DNA of 64,000 nt from Artemia franciscana (GCF_032884065.1 NC_088868.1:8814963-8878962); one strand, 5' to 3'. Counted from the stretch's first letter, positions 1 to 12,419 are shown. A program made the numbers and translations. The notes: generated by a model not told the origin, from the letters alone.

Positions 1-414
1 TCGTTTTAGGGGGTCCAAGTACACGCCAACAAAGAGATATATAGAAAACTCTACGTGGGGGCATAGAAACAAGAAAATGGTGTCGTATTTAGTTAGAAAC
101 AAGAAAATTGTGCTAGTGCCCCTTAAAACAAGGTATTGGTACACCTTGTGGCGAGTTACCCCCTGAAAAGCTGATAGTATATGTGCGCCATGCGGGGACA
201 TCTAGAGACTCCGTGAAAACGTGTCGAGAATGACCAAAGGCTTTCTATTATTAGTTCAGTATTGAACAAATCAGAAACTATATCAAGCTGATCGGGAAAG
301 ACCAAAGGCTTTTTACTACTAATAAAGACGGTATTAAATGGGGAAATCTCACGTAACAATGTTCTTCTTTTAGGACGATTACATTACCGCTGTTTTTGTG
401 CCAATTGTATGATT

Positions 415-575
415 TAATAATTACTTATGAGATATTTGATAAGTGTTATATACCAGACGAACAGCTCGGCTTTACGAAAGAGTAGGTCCCAACCATGCTC
501 ACCATTTAGTGGCTAATTTACTTCTATATGCTCATGAAAATAAGGTGTACTCTGACCGCTTATAAGCGTGGATTT
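415..575 (+). pseudogene. non-LTR reverse transcriptase fragment, frameshifted
   Basis: Two adjoining frames read like the finger region of a LINE reverse transcriptase. The first frame gives CYIPDEQLGFTKE and then meets a stop; the second resumes as VGPNHAHHLVANLLLYAHEN. The pattern LGFTKG followed by a conserved HAH-type helix is usual for CR1/Jockey-type enzymes just before catalytic motif A. Only about 50 codons remain, with one frame change near 480 and no neighbouring motifs, so this is a truncated, dead scrap. Family assignment is by motif memory only. Confidence 0.5.
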
Positions 576-624
576 TACACTTCCGTCATCAAAGTGACAC
601 CTGCTACGTATAAAAAGCAAAATG

Positions 625-728
625 CATTAATAAAGTAAATATAAGCAAAGCAAAATAATAAATATAAGCAAAGCAATATAAGCAAAGCAAAGCAAAAAAA
701 AAGCAAAATAAAGCAAAAAGCATTAAGA
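625..728. repeat. AAGCA-rich simple repeat
   Basis: A run of imperfect AAGCA/ATAAGCA units, with no coding content. It lies just upstream of the gap. Confidence 0.7.
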
Positions 729-821
729 TCGCTGTTCCGCCTTGTACGGTGTAACTTACTGCTTCAATTCCAGTAAAAATAGGTATTATGCATGGTGCCG
801 TTACTTCTTCGCCTCTATTTA

Positions 822-921
822 NNNNNNNNNNNNNNNNNNNNNNNNNNNNNNNNNNNNNNNNNNNNNNNNNNNNNNNNNNNNNNNNNNNNNNNNNNNNNNN
901 NNNNNNNNNNNNNNNNNNNNN
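822..921. other. assembly gap (100 N)
   Basis: Exactly one hundred undetermined bases. The satellite that starts at its right edge probably broke the assembly, so the true gap length is unknown. Confidence 0.99.
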
Positions 922-1945
<1,024 letters not shown>

Positions 1946-2007
1946 GGTAAATAGTTTCCCATCTTTTTACAATCCTATTTTCACCAATGACACTTTAAAG
2001 TTAGGAT

Positions 2008-2146
2008 GTAAGAGTATGGTAAGAAAATTAAGATTTAACAGGCTTTTTCAGCATGGAGAATTTTCGAGGCAACATCTTTTCTGGGCGTTGGCAGATGATA
2101 TTCGTGCTAAGAGGCTGGTATCTCAGCTTTTCAATTTCAAAACTTG
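2008..2146 (+). other. exon-like open stretch, unrecognised
   Basis: After the satellite the frame stays open through SMVRKLRFNRLFQHGEF and WALADDIRAKRLVSQ, ending at a stop near 2145. The residue composition is protein-like, unlike the low-complexity frame before it. I do not recognise the family. The last 45 bases are the start of the 725-bp tandem duplication. It may be an exon of a host gene or part of a mobile element; no start codon or clear splice acceptor was found. Confidence 0.25.
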
Positions 2147-2821
2147 ATACTCAATTAGTCAAGTTTTTGTTCAGGCTACGTAAGGCCAAAATCCCAAAAT
2201 CTTACACTCAATAAATATTCTGATTCTCTATAAACCTGATTTTGAAAATGTGTGACATCTACAAATCCTTTGGACCATTTATTTGAATGTTGTTCAGTAG
2301 ATTATGTAACAATGCAGAAAGTTTTAGACAATTTACTTTGGAAGCATAACACAAAACATGGGAAAAGTCATAAAATTGCAGCTATCCATTTCTTTCTAAA
2401 ATGGATAGTTGTAAGATGGTATAAAATTATGTTTACAACTCATGGTGTTAAATAAACGAATAACTTCTTTTTCTGTGTTATTTGAAAAAAACGATATATA
2501 AGACTAAGCAGTTATTCAGAAGCCATGAAGGATTTTTTTTTTGGTTCTTACATTGTTTTTTCTCAACCCAATTTTTCATGATATTCCTCTTTTTCATAAC
2601 TTTAAAAACTGAAAATTCAAATGTTGTTCTTATTATAAACTAGGAAGCTTACGAGTTTAAAACTAATAATAAAACTTACAGTATCTAATGTAAACTGCCC
2701 TTAAGAAAGTGAATTTTTTTTTTAATTTTATTTACACTTTCCTTTTTAAGTAATGAAATCTTCTGTTCCTTAATACTACTCTTAAAATAATCTTTCTATA
2801 TTTCTTTCTAGAAAATTTGAG
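2098..2821 (+). repeat. 725-bp tandem duplication, copy 1
   Basis: This segment repeats immediately downstream (2823-3546) with roughly a dozen substitutions and a few single-base indels, about 98% identity by eye. It starts inside an open frame at ATATTCGTGCTAAGAGG and ends after TTTCTTTCTAG-AAAATTTGAG, which looks like a splice acceptor plus ten exonic bases. It contains the 67-codon ORF described separately. Confidence 0.9.
2246..2455 (+). CDS. exon-like ORF, unrecognised (copy 1)
   Basis: A 67-residue open frame contains HLFECCSVDYVTMQKVLD, LLWKHNTKHGKSHKIAA and FFLKWIVVRWYKIMF, and ends HGVK-stop. The stop overlaps an AATAAA hexamer. Composition (amphipathic helices, a WI-x-x-RW motif) suggests a real protein segment, but there is no in-frame ATG near the 5' end, so it would have to be an exon or a truncated gene. 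I do not recognise the family. The duplicate at 2972-3181 keeps the frame open and differs in three residues near its end. Confidence 0.35.
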   Translation, partial: KCVTSTNPLDHLFECCSVDYVTMQKVLDNLLWKHNTKHGKSHKIAAIHFFLKWIVVRWYKIMFTTHGVK

Positions 2822-2822
2822 A

Positions 2823-3546
2823 ATATTCGTGCTAAGAGGCTGGTGTCTCAGCTTTTCAATTTCAAAACTTGATACTCAATTAGTCAAGTTTTTGTTCAGG
2901 CTACGTAAGACCAAAATCACAAAATCTTACACAACAATAAATATTCTGATTCTCTATAAACCTGATTTTGAAAATGTGTGACATCTACAAATCCTTTGGA
3001 CCATTTATTTGAATGTTGTTCAGTAGATTATGTAACAATGCAGAAAGTTTTAGACAATTTACTTTGGAAGCATAACACAAAACATGGGAAAAGTCATAAA
3101 ATTGCAGCTATCCATTTCTTTCTAAAATGGATAGTTGTAAGATGGTATAAAATTATGTTTAAAATTCATGGTTTTAAATAAACGAATAACTACTTTTTCT
3201 GTGTTATTTGAAAAAAACGATATATAAGACTAAGCAGTTATTCAGAAGCCACGAAGGATTTTTTTTTTGGTTCTTACATTGTTTTTTCTCAACCCAATTT
3301 TTCATGATATTCCTCTTTTTCATAACTTTAAAAACTGAAAATTCAAATGTTGTTCTTATTATAAACTAGGAAGCTTACGAGTTTAAAACTAATAATAAAA
3401 CTTACAGTATCTAATGTAAACTGCCCTTAAGAAAGTGAATTTTTTTTTAATTTTATTTATACTTTCCTTTTTAAGTAATGAAATCTTCTGTTCCTTAATA
3501 CTACTCTTAAAATAATCTTTCTATATTTCTTTCTAGAAAATTTGAG
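2823..3546 (+). repeat. 725-bp tandem duplication, copy 2
   Basis: Direct second copy of 2098-2821, in the same orientation with no spacer. Differences are scattered, with three clustered at the end of the ORF. Distances between matching landmarks are 725-726 bp. Confidence 0.9.
2972..3181 (+). CDS. exon-like ORF, unrecognised (copy 2)
   Basis: Same 67-residue frame as at 2246-2455, still open. It differs only at the end, where FTTHGVK becomes FKIHGFK. That the frame survives while the surrounding DNA has diverged slightly fits either weak constraint or a recent duplication. Function unknown. Confidence 0.35.
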   Translation, partial: KCVTSTNPLDHLFECCSVDYVTMQKVLDNLLWKHNTKHGKSHKIAAIHFFLKWIVVRWYKIMFKIHGFK

Positions 3547-3701
3547 GAAAGTATGACAACTAGGATAACTGAAGAAGCCATTATCCTTCGTAAATTCAAT
3601 GATCTTTTGTATCAGGCCTGTAGTGTCTCTCAACGCAAAATTGACATTAAGAAAATATTAATCATAGGAAAGGCAACGCTGTCAGAGCCATTCACAAACA
3701 G
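3536..3701 (+). CDS. possible internal exon, unrecognised
   Basis: The stretch is bounded by an acceptor-like TTTCTTTCTAG and a donor-like ACAG|GTATAA. Between them the frame is open for about 55 codons, including EESMTTRITEEAIILRKFN, QACSVSQRKIDIKKIL and LSEPFTNR. The reading frame stays open about 24 codons past the donor. The same acceptor is present, truncated after ten bases, at the end of duplication copy 1. I cannot name the protein. It could belong to the same gene as the preceding ORFs. Confidence 0.35.
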
Positions 3702-5510
3702 GTATAAAACCATTTTTTTAGATTACGTCAAATTTTTTGTAGGTCTAGCATTTTCCTACTCAACTACATGAAACTCCAGCAAAAACGATGCTAGTTCATT
3801 ACATTATTGCTCTTACCATACTAGTGACTCTATGAATCTGGAAAACGACTCGTATTAGTTTGATCATTTATATCTAGAGCTCTTGATTGCTTAAATTAAA
3901 GTTTGAAAATCTGTATTTATTTTTAGGCATCAGTAGGTTACTTTTTAATGCAAAAATCACAACTGAAGTAAAATATCTAAATACTGCTGGTGGAAATTTC
4001 TATTTTAACCGAACTTAAATCACAAGAATAACGGGGATCAGAATTACCCTAAAAGCTTGCAATTGTAACCACTCAAATCTTCCGTTTTGGTTCAAGGCTG
4101 ATTTTGAGCTCTTGGCTAATGGCCATGCTACCGTTGCTACTAATATAAAATTACCAAGATCCATTTTATGAAGTGGCTATCACTGTTACTACGATTAAAT
4201 GGTTTTTTAGCTTCATGTGATGTTGATTAGAACCATTAGTGTAAATTTTTAGCACCAATTCCTTCAAGAGAAGGTAGTCAAAGAGCACAGACAAAAACGT
4301 TATTAGATGTAAATTTGCTTTTGTTATTCAGAAAGTGACTAAAATTTGAGTCACATAGGTGAGGAATACAATTCTGGCAAAAATAAGCTTGGAAGACAAG
4401 TCAACTTTTTTATTAAGTGGCTATTCTATGGTTTACAATAAAGCTTAAGTTATAATTAGGAGAAAAATTCAAATAATTTAAATACAAATTTCCATAATGA
4501 TAGTACAAATTTATTTCCGACAGAGTTTGCTTTGGGCATATAAGTTAGAAAAGGGCCAAAAGATTTAAAAATTACCTGAACAATATAATGAACTCATAAA
4601 TTCTGAAATTTCAGGATGTCTAGATTCTAAGCCTCATCCTGCCTGTGCGGGTTATCGTTCCTCAATGAAATTTAAGATTTTAAAATTTATGGAAACATTT
4701 CAAAACAAATTCTTTGGATTGAAATTGTTCCTAATGAAAAAATGTTTTCTGTCCATGTTAAAATTACTTCAGGACTTCTCCAAATGGGCAAGTTATCTCA
4801 AAAGTTTACCTTACAAGATATAATGTGGTCTACATAATAAAAACAACAACATAATTAGTAATCTAAACATAATAGTAATATGTTCATAATTAACCAATGT
4901 CAAAGTCATTTGAATGATGTGCAATATTTAAAGATTATATGTGTTTAGGGAGTGGAAATTGTTTCTATAGTAAAAGTGCATATGACATATGGATTTTTTC
5001 CAGATTGCATATTCTCTAGAAAGACATTGAATACTACGGGGAAAGTCAAGGAATATGGTGTTGTAGGAGTTGTGAGGCTAAGAAAGTGGGTTTTAAAATT
5101 GGCATAACATGTTATCATGTTACCTTTCAGCCTTCAACTTTTACCCTTTCTTCTGTTACATGGCTAAAATTTTATTTGCCTTGTCCCCTCCCGAAACTAT
5201 TCCTAAAAGTTTCAACTTGATACCCACACCGTCCCCAACATATGAAAAATGCACTATATCTACAACTCGGAAATGCTTAATGCCGTTGAATACACCTCGC
5301 TGTTCAACTTTGCAGATGTTACAAGTCCCACGGGAACAATAGTGAGTCAGGAAGAAAAAGATTTAACCATTTCCCCTGCCCTAGGACAAAATTAGGATGA
5401 AATGAGTCAAACTCCCCTCCTTTTTTAACAGTGTTTTTGAGTATTTTATTCAGAGCCCAGGCCGTTCTCACGATATTACAGATATACAATAATAATGATA
5501 TTGATCTGTC
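3702..5510. other. AT-rich non-coding stretch
   Basis: No open frame with protein-like content, no element ends and no simple repeat beyond short T and A runs. Confidence 0.5.
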
Positions 5511-5592
5511 ATTAGCTCCGCTAAGGACTGTCACTTAGCTCCGCTAAAGACTGTCACTTAGCTCCGCTAAGGACTGTTACTTAGCTCCGCTT
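5511..5592 (+). repeat. 23-bp tandem repeat, ~3.5 units
   Basis: The unit TTAGCTCCGCTAAGGACTGT plus CAC recurs at a strict 23-bp spacing (5512, 5535, 5558, 5581), with one or two substitutions per unit. Each unit contains a small AGC-TCCG-CT inverted motif. Confidence 0.9.
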
Positions 5593-6900
5593 TAAAAATA
5601 CCCAAAAGCAAAATACTCCTATTTTATCACCAATCATTCATCAGCATTACATTCCAGACAAAATGTACACAAACCATATTGACACCTTGTTTGCAAATAG
5701 TCTCTTTCGATTCAAAATTATCTTTGCATCTCTAAAAGTGACTGCGCAATGTATGTCATGATAAGAAAAATATACCCTTTCCCAATTGTTTAAGCTGACA
5801 TGGCAATCCCTGAAAGATTCAATTTAGTGCCTTAAGATGTTCCTGATATATTGCAGAAAGTCAATTTTGACAAGCATTCAATTCATTATCCACTTCAATG
5901 GTCTCAGAAAATGTTAAATTGATACCTTCACTGGCTTCTATGGCACTGATTACGTCTTTTTGGACAGCCTTGATGTAATTAGAGTCGTTCAATTTAGTGC
6001 AATATTCCTCGATACACTCCTTTTAAGTTTCAACTTAATATTCTTAACTGTTCTTAGGCTGTTTGCATGTAAGTCCCTTTGACAACATGGGTGCACAGAG
6101 TTTCTATTCATTTATTTTGACATCCCCCTAAACATTCTCTGAAAACTTCAATTGGAAGCTTTTGCCTATTAAATGAATATTTTACACGACCTCTCCTTTT
6201 CTTCTGCAAAACTCAAATTTAAAAATATTTTGATTAATATTATTACTGTTCTTTTTCTTGTCACCCCCTGCATGGATCTTTTTATTCCTGGGAGTATATC
6301 TATTCATCATTTTGACTAATTTAAAAAAAATCAATATTTTAAATTTCATAAGATCTTTTCAGGTTCATGCTGATTAAAATTCTAAAGAACTATCAACTTT
6401 ACACATACCCATGAACAAATTACGACCCTGAAAAGCTTTATCTTGTGTTTGAACAAGGTTTCCAGAGTGACAAAGGGAAGAAGTGACCTTGAAAATAACT
6501 ATGCCGTAAAATAAAGCATATGTAAAAGCCCTTTTCAGATGTTTCAAACTACCTTCTGTAAAAATTAGAAACCTTACGTCTTTTTCAAAAGGAATTTCAT
6601 GGATGTATGTTTGTTTGTTTGTCTTCATAGGTTATTGTATAGAGCCAGTAGTTTGGGAATATTAGGAAAGGTCTCATTTGAACTGAAGTTAAGCTTTTCT
6701 ATAATTTTTTTCCAACAAAATAAAATTTCCACCCAAAAAGGGACGAACCGCTATTTATTGAAAATTCTGAGACTACCAATCAATTTTAGAGTTATTGGAA
6801 TACTACCTATTGAGCTTCCCAGTTAGAGGCAGGAATACGGTGTGATGGCAAATTACTTTCTAAAGAGTCACGTAGTATACATAGAATAAACGGTCAATGT
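5593..6900. other. non-coding stretch, nothing recognised
   Basis: AT-rich single-copy-looking DNA. Short open frames here have no protein-like pattern. Confidence 0.45.
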
Positions 6901-8109
6901 CAACTTGACTTAGTTGACTTACTTGACTTAATGCTCCTGCTGAAATACTTCGGACGTCGAGAGTGATGTTACACGGTGCCTACATTTGGACCGGTCTCTT
7001 GCAAGGATGTGGATACCCTCCTGAAAATTTGCCATGACTAAGAAGGCGCCTGTCGTGTCCTTCCATCTGGTTGGAGGACGACCTCTTGGGCGTCTCCCGC
7101 CGTGCAGCACGGGATCAAAGTCAAAAATCGTTCGTGCGAGAGTTTCAGGGGGCATGCAAAGGAGATGTCCGAACCACTGTAGTGTTCGTTGGGCGAGTTG
7201 GACTGAGAAGGACATTAGAACAGTTAACGCCAAGAGATTCTCGTTGCTAACAAAATCGTGCCAGCGTAGTCCTTCAATGCAGCGAAGATGTTTTGTTTGG
7301 GCTATATTTACGGTGCTAAGCACAGACTGAGTGGCTGGCCAGGTTTCGGCTCCGTAAAGAAGCACAGATCCCACCGAAGCATTGTATATGCGCAACTTGG
7401 TCCTACGGATGATAGAAGGTCTCCTCAAAAGGGCACTTAGTCTTCCCACTACTGCTGTGGCTTTGGCAATTCGGTGCATTAGATCTTTTAGGATTAATCC
7501 GCCATTTGAGAGGATAGTGCCAAGGTATGTAAATTCCTCAACAATCTCAGCTGGTTTGTCACCAACCATTAGGACTGGCGGGGGACGCGGCGAGTTACGG
7601 GGTTCAACAAAAATCAGTTTTGTCTTCTGCCGCTTAATCGACAGCCCTATCTTTAAGGCTTCATCAGCAAGGATCTGTAGGGCTTCTGTGAGCTTCGACG
7701 GTGAATCGGACACAAGAGCAAGATCATCGGCATAATTAGCGTCTGAAAGTACTCTGTTACCGTAATGCAACCCAAACTGGAAGTGGTTTATGGTCCGAGT
7801 AATAATGTAGTCGATGAAACAATTAAATAGCTCTGGGGCAGCAGCACAGCCCTGACGGACTCCAGTATTGATATCAAAAGATGAGCTGTGTCTGCCATTG
7901 ACTTGCACCCAGCTCTCAGTCCCTTCTTGGAGCCGCTCGAAAAGGTTGCAGTACTTCGCTGGTAGTTCCGTTGTTTTCAGTATGAGCCAGAGTGATTGCC
8001 GGTCGACAGAATCGAAAGTAGTCTTGAAACCCACAAAGGCAACAAATTCTTTTTGTTGAAATTCTCGAGTCTTATCGAATGTATTTTTCTTCTTCGGTAT
8101 GCTAGACAT
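6901..8109 (-). mobile_element. 5'-truncated RTE-like non-LTR retrotransposon
   Basis: The element runs on the minus strand and keeps the reverse-transcriptase domain, the C-terminal tail and a 3' end. Its 3' end (6901-6932) is a short tandem run of AAGTC/TTGACT units, as expected for RTE-type elements, which end in simple repeats rather than long poly(A). The endonuclease and the start of the RT domain are missing, so the copy was truncated on insertion. No target-site duplication was identified. Confidence 0.75.
6928..8109 (-). CDS. LINE reverse transcriptase ORF, catalytic Asp lost
   Basis: One uninterrupted 393-codon frame. It starts in motif A (FVGFKTTFDSVDR, about residues 26-38), then RT motif B (TGVRQGCAAAPELFN), the catalytic box NYADDLALVSD, the thumb (FTYLGTILSNGG) and the C-terminal region (LLYGAETWPA, then RTLQWFGHLLCM, then GRRPRGRPPTRW). 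In this family motif A normally reads FVDFKKAFDSV; here the first metal-binding Asp is Gly (codon 8029-8031) and the Ala is Thr, so polymerase activity should be gone although the frame is open. The ATG at 8107-8109 is probably fortuitous because the element is 5'-truncated. RTE-like is my best assignment. Confidence 0.75.
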   Translation of the reverse strand: MSSIPKKKNTFDKTREFQQKEFVAFVGFKTTFDSVDRQSLWLILKTTELPAKYCNLFERLQEGTESWVQVNGRHSSSFDINTGVRQGCAAAPELFNCFIDYIITRTINHFQFGLHYGNRVLSDANYADDLALVSDSPSKLTEALQILADEALKIGLSIKRQKTKLIFVEPRNSPRPPPVLMVGDKPAEIVEEFTYLGTILSNGGLILKDLMHRIAKATAVVGRLSALLRRPSIIRRTKLRIYNASVGSVLLYGAETWPATQSVLSTVNIAQTKHLRCIEGLRWHDFVSNENLLALTVLMSFSVQLAQRTLQWFGHLLCMPPETLARTIFDFDPVLHGGRRPRGRPPTRWKDTTGAFLVMANFQEGIHILARDRSKCRHRVTSLSTSEVFQQEH

Positions 8110-8149
8110 AAGTAATTAGTGCTATGCACAAGAATAAAACTGCTTTGCT

Positions 8150-8530
8150 TAAGATAGAAAATGATAGCAGAAGCTGGTTTTGTATTAGACCGGAAGCTAA
8201 GCAGGGTTGTGTTCTATCCACATTCATGTGGATCGTTTTGAATGATTTTGTAATAAGGAGCACCGAAAAGGAAATAAGAGAACACGAAATCTAATGAGAA
8301 AGAATAACTTTCTTTGACTTAGATTATGCTGATAATTTAAGCATCCTTGATGGAAGTATGAGAAAAATGAATGAACTTTAATTAAAATTGATGTTAAGAA
8401 GACTCAGTCGTCATGATTTTGGATCATTAAAATGAAAACGTGACATTTATTAACGAAAAGAATGATCAAGTGGACAGCTCCAATTACCTTGATAGTATTA
8501 ATAGGAAAAACAGTGGGAGCAGTTAAAAGT
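8150..8530 (+). pseudogene. degenerate LINE reverse transcriptase fragment
   Basis: Plus-strand remnant of the same family as the minus-strand LINE at 26821-29180. Recognisable pieces are SWFCIRPEAKQGCVLST (motif B), LDYADNLSILDGSMRKMNE (catalytic box with YADN instead of YADD) and a decayed KTKSL region. Several stops and frame changes. It abuts the unrelated minus-strand LINE with about 40 bp between them. Confidence 0.65.
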
Positions 8531-10165
8531 CGACATTAGAATAGCCAAGACTTAGGTTTTACAGTCGAAAAAAATTTGTAATAAGAGGCGGATAAAACTA
8601 TGATCCTAGAATATAATACTGGAATATACACTGATGGTGGAAGTTGAATAGGGTTCTGATGCATAAACAATCCGAACATTGAAAGAAGATTTGCTAGATA
8701 TTTTTGGATGCCTGGGAGAAAAACTGTGCAACTTCTAACCACTTAGTTCCTCCAAACCTTTACTTGGTAGCTTGGTAGCTGAAGTTGAATGAAGACCTAT
8801 TCAATCCAAACCTTCTTCCTTGAACCACTTATCAATTTTTTTGGTTAGTTAGTACCAAGGCTCATTCTTCATTCCATTTTTCCATGCGACGAAAACCAGA
8901 TGTGGTTAAATTATGCTTTCTTCAAGTTTTTACCTGATTTCCCGGTCTTCGCTCGTTTCTGAAGACATTCTTGTTTTTCACCTCTAATAATTTTAAATTA
9001 TGCCAATGAGAAACTCCTGTTTTAAATGTGGTTCGTATTTATTTTCATTGTTGAAAATTAAGAGGCTAGTTTAGCTTGTCACTCTTGCCGTCTGATATCG
9101 TCTCTTATAGCAGAATCTCCATTCCTCACTTCTCTAAAATAAAATTTTGAGAAGGGGGAAATTCTAGTGAATTGGCTACAAATTCCTGATTGATGAAAAC
9201 CAATGCCAGTTTGATTCTTATCTTTTTCTTTAATTTTCCGTTATGTTGTTTGAGTGGTGGTCTTCGTTTCATTATGCCTAGGGCAGAATTTCATTTGATT
9301 AGATAAAAACAATCATATTCTACTAAGATCATGGAATTTTCTTCTTCAAAACCTCAAATCTCCTTCGAATGGCTAGACAATCAAGTGCCCTTTTTTTTAC
9401 AGTAGAGACATGTTAGCAAATCCTGAGAGCAGCTGATGAGAGCAGCAGTAGAGACATTTGTCAGAGGTAGAAGTTGAGAAGACTAATAGAGATTTTAAAT
9501 GGAATTTCTAATATTTTTTGTTGTTAAGAGTTGACCAGTATTGTGCATGGGTTGCCATTTCTTTACAGTCGAAGTATTGCGGTCCACGTTGCTTGTAATT
9601 AGACTATATCCCATTTCTTTTTATAAAGTTACCTATTTTATATTTTTTTATTGACACACTAAAGACTATTGAGTCTTGATTCAGAGTTCAAAGTGTGAAA
9701 ATATATATTTGATACTGCTTGGACATTAATTCAGTAAATTTAATTGTGAAGAGAAAAAAATCGCTATAGCGATTAGAGTGACGTATACTCCTTACTGACA
9801 TAAATATTAATGATATTGCACGGAGCAAAATCATTAGCAAGAAATTAGACACTTCATTTAGCCATCAAGTAGTAAGTATAATTAGGAATTCCGATATTTA
9901 AAGGCAATCACGCTGCGATAGAGGTGGAGAGAGAAAGGTAAGCAGAAGGGGGGTGAGTGAGTTGGTAGCAAGAGCTGTGATACCCGCCGGGCGTGCTGCT
10001 TAAATTATGGGGACAAGGAAACCACTTCTCAACACTTCCCTTACTTTTCTATTCATTATAACGTATCCAGTGAAGCATTGGCCAGGTGAAATTGTTTCCC
10101 AAGATAATAGAAAAAGCGGATAATCACGTGTGAATAATTCCCAAGCTGATTTTACATCACCCTGG
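8531..10165. other. non-coding stretch, nothing recognised
   Basis: No coding, RNA or repeat signal that I can support. Confidence 0.45.
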
Positions 10166-10790
10166 TGCTATTCAGTGAACCAAAAATTTTACTAAACACT
10201 AATAAGATAGATATAGGAATGTAACTAGAAGGGTCATTCTTTGGTCCATATTTGAAAAGTATCATAACACGACCAGACTTTAAAGCAATTTGGAAGCCAC
10301 CATTTTCAAAAGATATTTTGACGAATTTCGTAAGAGCACCAACGATGACAGGAAGAATGAACTTGAAAACCTTAATAGGAATCAGGTGTGGGCCAGAAGA
10401 TGAACAACCCTTCAAACTGCTACCGATTCTGGCTATTTCAACTTCATATATAGGCTCAAAAGCCATTTATTTAAGAGAAGGTTCAAGATAAGACCTAAAA
10501 TCATATAGAGTTGAAGAAGGACTTACAGAAAAGGCTGTAGTTTTCTTGATAGTAGCAAAGTGAGAAGTAAGAGCGCCTTGCACTTTCAGGTCACCGTCTT
10601 CTATTTTACCATCAATTAAAACACTTTAAGGGGCAGAAGGAGACAAGATGATGGCCTGATGACAGAATTGATTAGTAGCCATGTTTTCTTCATGTCTTTT
10701 CAGCACGCAGACATTTTATTACGGTGAAATGACGATTTTGCCCTCCGGCAAAGGAAATTATAAACTCCACTATAAGATTTAAAAAATGTA
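10166..10790 (-). pseudogene. Jockey/CR1-like LINE ORF2, N-terminal RT part
   Basis: Read on the minus strand, this gives the stretch before and at the start of the RT domain: AKSSFHRNKMSAC, KDMKKTWLLINSVI, then (10466 downward, one open frame of about 100 codons) SSLKGCSSSGPHLIPIKVF, FENGGFQIALKSGRVMILF and KNDPSSYIPISILLVFSKIF. The order matches Jockey/CR1-type ORF2, where a KSSGPDGIP block precedes the PISLLPVFSKIFEK block. Homology stops abruptly at about 10166, before motifs A-C, so the 3' half is deleted. Several stops interrupt the upstream part. Confidence 0.7.
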
Positions 10791-10987
10791 AAGTTGATAA
10801 TCCCGCGAAGAGGGCTTAGAGGACCTGAAAGCCTTCCACGGGTTATTTTTTCCTCCAACTCGGAGTCCAAGAGTCATCCACGGATTTCAAAGGGTTGTTC
10901 TCTTCAATCCCATATTCAAACGGGATGCCTAACAATTATCCTATATAATTTCTTTCAAAGAGCCTTAAAAGGAATTAAAAAATGAAT

Positions 10988-12130
10988 CTATACTATATTT
11001 ATTTTCAAAAATGCCCAACAAATTATCTGCCAAGCACGATCTAAGAAGATCCAACTCCTGATTATTAAACTTTGAAGACGAAAAGCCAGCTCCCCGGTGC
11101 CTCCTAAGTAAGGAATCAGAAATGTCATAAACGGTAATTCAGGTAAATCGTCTGAGATACTACTCATCATTATAGAATTTTTCGCCTACGTTAACAATGA
11201 AAAAGCAATATCAAGCAAAGAAGCAGTACCATCTTGAAAGATTGTCTTTATCTTTTGGATAATCACCAGCACATCTTGCAAGTTTGGGAGGATTCTTACA
11301 CAATTTCGCCATCTGACCGAATTGTTGACAACTATAACATTGCATAGGCAGAAACTTGAACTCGATAATAAGTAGGTGATCGTTTCCAACCAATAAACTT
11401 TGACGTTAGGCTTGTTCAAGATATGCCTTTTCAGCAAATTCGAGCCAAAAGGAGCGCATTCTACCTAGCTGCTTAGCTTCAGAAAAGTTTTTTACCAACA
11501 GAGAGAGATCATCAGATTTACTGTTTTCAGGGGTCGGGCTAAAGAATCCAAATATGATGGGCTTTTCACTAGGCATTCGAAGATTGATCATGATCGTTGA
11601 GAGAGTTTGCTACTGACTGAACAGCATCTTTATCAGACAAAATAAGCTGCTAAGCATACTTACAGGACTTTAATGAAGTAACATGACCACTGCCATTGCC
11701 ACAGATTTTACTAAGAAATTTTATTTTTTTTTTATACGGGATCATGAAGTTCTTTGGGTGGAGTCTTCAAGACTACTGCAAAGGTCGGAACCAACGTTAA
11801 CCCAGAGAATTTTAAAACAATTTAAACAATCACTCTTTAGGCATAACTCTTTGACTTTTCGTGTATATGAAGTAGTTATTTTACCAGGAACTATAGGCAC
11901 CACATTAGGTTCAAAATGGTAGGATGGGGTAGATCCACTTTACTTTCATCAAAGGGATCAAGACATATTATCATATTTCCAACATTACCAATGATCTTTT
12001 ATCTATTTGCAGCACGTGCAAAAACAGTCTACAATTTCTTGGAATCAATTATTAAATCAATGCTAAAAAATTCACAAGGAGTTTCTGCAACATCAATAGA
12101 AGGAATTCCCGCCTTTCTTGCTGTTTAAAT
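10988..12130 (-). pseudogene. LINE ORF1 remnant with zinc knuckle
   Basis: The minus strand has broken frames ending in a gag-like zinc knuckle: CYSCQQFGQMAKLC, then KNPPKLARCAGDYPKDKD (about 11340-11240). This is the CX2CX4HX4C pattern of LINE ORF1 proteins with the His replaced by Met, and a second partial knuckle follows. Upstream pieces (MINLRMPSEKPIIFGFF near 11590, ECAPFGSNL near 11440) fit an ORF1 body. It lies directly 5' of the ORF2 remnant at 10166-10790 on the same strand, so both are probably one element. ORF1 proteins bind the element RNA; this one cannot be made intact. Confidence 0.55.
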
Positions 12131-12419
12131 TAACTGGATATTACTGCGAAAAAAGGCTTATAGCAGAGCTTTGAAATATTTTACAATTTTTGAGATAAAA
12201 AGAGCCTAGTGACTAAAAAAACAGTCAAAAAATTTCCAATTTAAGCCACATGTATGCTCTTGTAACTCCGATTCAATACAATATTGACATTTTCTGTAAA
12301 GAGTAAAAATGAGTGTATCTATGCTATGAATAATTAACACATCTATGATTGGTATTTTATTTGTAATTTCAATTTCTAAGGTGAACTGTAAATTTCTATC
12401 ATATCTATTAGGGTGATCT

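Noticed and set aside
5511-5592. CRISPR array
   Set aside because: The repeat units are contiguous without spacers and the DNA is eukaryotic.
7034-8059. Plus-strand frames opposite the RT at 6928-8109
   Set aside because: Antisense shadows.
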